Of a stretch of 5,338 bases of DNA, positions 4,693 through 5,338 are shown in pieces (position 1 is the first letter of the stretch; each line of letters begins with the position of its first letter). The position numbers and the translations under genes are program-made. The notes under the pieces are model-generated. The model searched no databases. It saw only the letters and a list, made by a program, of their open reading frames with translations, and was not told the DNA's origin. This DNA is from Chloroflexota bacterium. Its GTDB lineage: Bacteria; Chloroflexota; Dehalococcoidia; Lucifugimonadales; Australimonadaceae. Where the stretch lies: positions 1 to 5,338 of the forward strand of contig JAQBVZ010000071.1 in the NCBI GenBank assembly GCA_027625205.1, given 5' to 3'.

Positions 4693-5338
4693 TTACGTTG
4701 CCGTGTTGTTGCCATTCCACTTCTCGTAATGCGTGACCTCTTCAAGCGGCTTGCGCTTGCTGCGTCCGAAACGCTCGCCTTCAGCCGGGTAGCCGATGGG
4801 GATGAGCGCGACCGTCTCGTGGTCGTCAGGTATGCCGAAGTAGGCCGCCACCTCTTCTTCATGGCGCGTGTGCAGTGTGGTGAGCGTGGTGCCGAGGCCA
4901 AGCGCCCTTGCTGATAAGAGGAGATTCTGCACTGCGGGGTATATCGACGCGCTGCGGGTGATGTGGCCGGGGTATAGGCCAACCGATAGCTTCTGCGTGC
5001 AGACCAGTATCAGCATTGGCACGTCAGCCATGTGGTGCGCCAGGTAATCAGCGGAGGAGCAGACGTTGGAGGCTATGCGCAGCGCCGTTCTGGCCGGTTG
5101 CCAATTAGGGTATGTGGACTTCCAGGAGTCCAAGTACCATGCCGCCATGACGTCTTTGGCCTCTTGCTCACGTATCACAATGAAGCGCCAGGGCTGTCGG
5201 TTGGAGCCGCTGGGGCCTCGTGTCGCTGCCTCCAATACGGTGCGCAAGGCAGCGTCCGGCACCGGGTCAGGCTTGAAATGCCGTATGGCCCGCTGCGTGC
5301 GGATGGCTTCGGCCAGCGTAACGCCTGATGGTTGTGAC
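4693..5338 (-). CDS. nitroreductase-family FMN-dependent oxidoreductase, start beyond the right edge
   Basis: Reading leftwards in frame from the right edge gives 214 codons to a TAA at 4693-4695. The FMN-binding nitroreductase fold is shown by LAEAIRTQRAIRHF near the visible N-terminus (basic residues for the FMN phosphate), GPSGSNRQPWRFIVI just after it, the central SIYPAVQNLLLSARALGLG helix with the following TTL, and ALIPIGYPAEGERFGRSKR (trailing RKPLEEV and HYEKW) at the C-terminus. These enzymes are usually cytosolic dimers that reduce nitro groups, quinones, flavins or iodotyrosines with NAD(P)H; the substrate here cannot be set. At 214 visible residues, with the first family motif present, only a few N-terminal residues are missing. 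An in-frame GTG at 5260-5262 is not the start, because it would remove the first FMN-binding segment. The alcohol dehydrogenase follows on the same strand after 78 nt. Confidence 0.92.
   Translation of the reverse strand, partial: SQPSGVTLAEAIRTQRAIRHFKPDPVPDAALRTVLEAATRGPSGSNRQPWRFIVIREQEAKDVMAAWYLDSWKSTYPNWQPARTALRIASNVCSSADYLAHHMADVPMLILVCTQKLSVGLYPGHITRSASIYPAVQNLLLSARALGLGTTLTTLHTRHEEEVAAYFGIPDDHETVALIPIGYPAEGERFGRSKRKPLEEVTHYEKWNGNNTAT

Noticed and set aside
5260..5262. GTG as the nitroreductase start
   Set aside because: It would delete the AIRTQRAIRHF segment, which is part of the FMN-binding N-terminus of the family.

Overview
The window is about 5.3 kb of moderately GC-rich bacterial DNA holding seven protein-coding genes. 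All are intact within the window, but two run off its ends. The mix of an LLM-class (probably F420-dependent) flavin oxidoreductase, a nitroreductase, a zinc-type alcohol dehydrogenase and a lipoprotein with PKD and FxLYD-like domains resembles environmental Chloroflexota (SAR202/Dehalococcoidia-like). That placement is an impression from gene content, not a demonstrated result. I see no rRNA, tRNA, insertion sequence, CRISPR array or phage gene.

Layout. Positions 1-559 (minus strand) carry the N-terminal 186 codons of the LLM oxidoreductase, which continues past the left edge. Positions 560-699 are a divergent intergenic region. It has an AT-rich core with promoter-like elements facing both ways, an imperfect inverted repeat, and a possible 22-codon minus-strand small ORF. 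Positions 700-1933 (plus strand) hold a three-gene unit: an ArsR-family repressor, an AHSA1/SRPBCC-fold protein overlapping it by 17 nt, and a YCII-family protein. A 115-bp gap with only weak inverted repeats follows. Positions 2049-3581 (plus) encode a secreted lipoprotein. Converging on it from the right, positions 5338-4693 (minus) carry a nitroreductase whose start is beyond the right edge, followed by a medium-chain dehydrogenase at 4614-3628.

How the parts may work together. The ArsR, AHSA1 and YCII genes look like one autoregulated operon, judged from overlap, Shine-Dalgarno sequences and orientation. Such combinations are known in other bacteria, but what they sense is generally unknown. 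The nitroreductase and dehydrogenase are in tandem with 78 nt between them and could be co-transcribed; no substrate can be assigned. The lipoprotein appears to be a stand-alone envelope protein. Nothing here is clearly a new system. The items most worth a second look are the small ORF with its shared divergent promoter region, and the domain structure of the lipoprotein.
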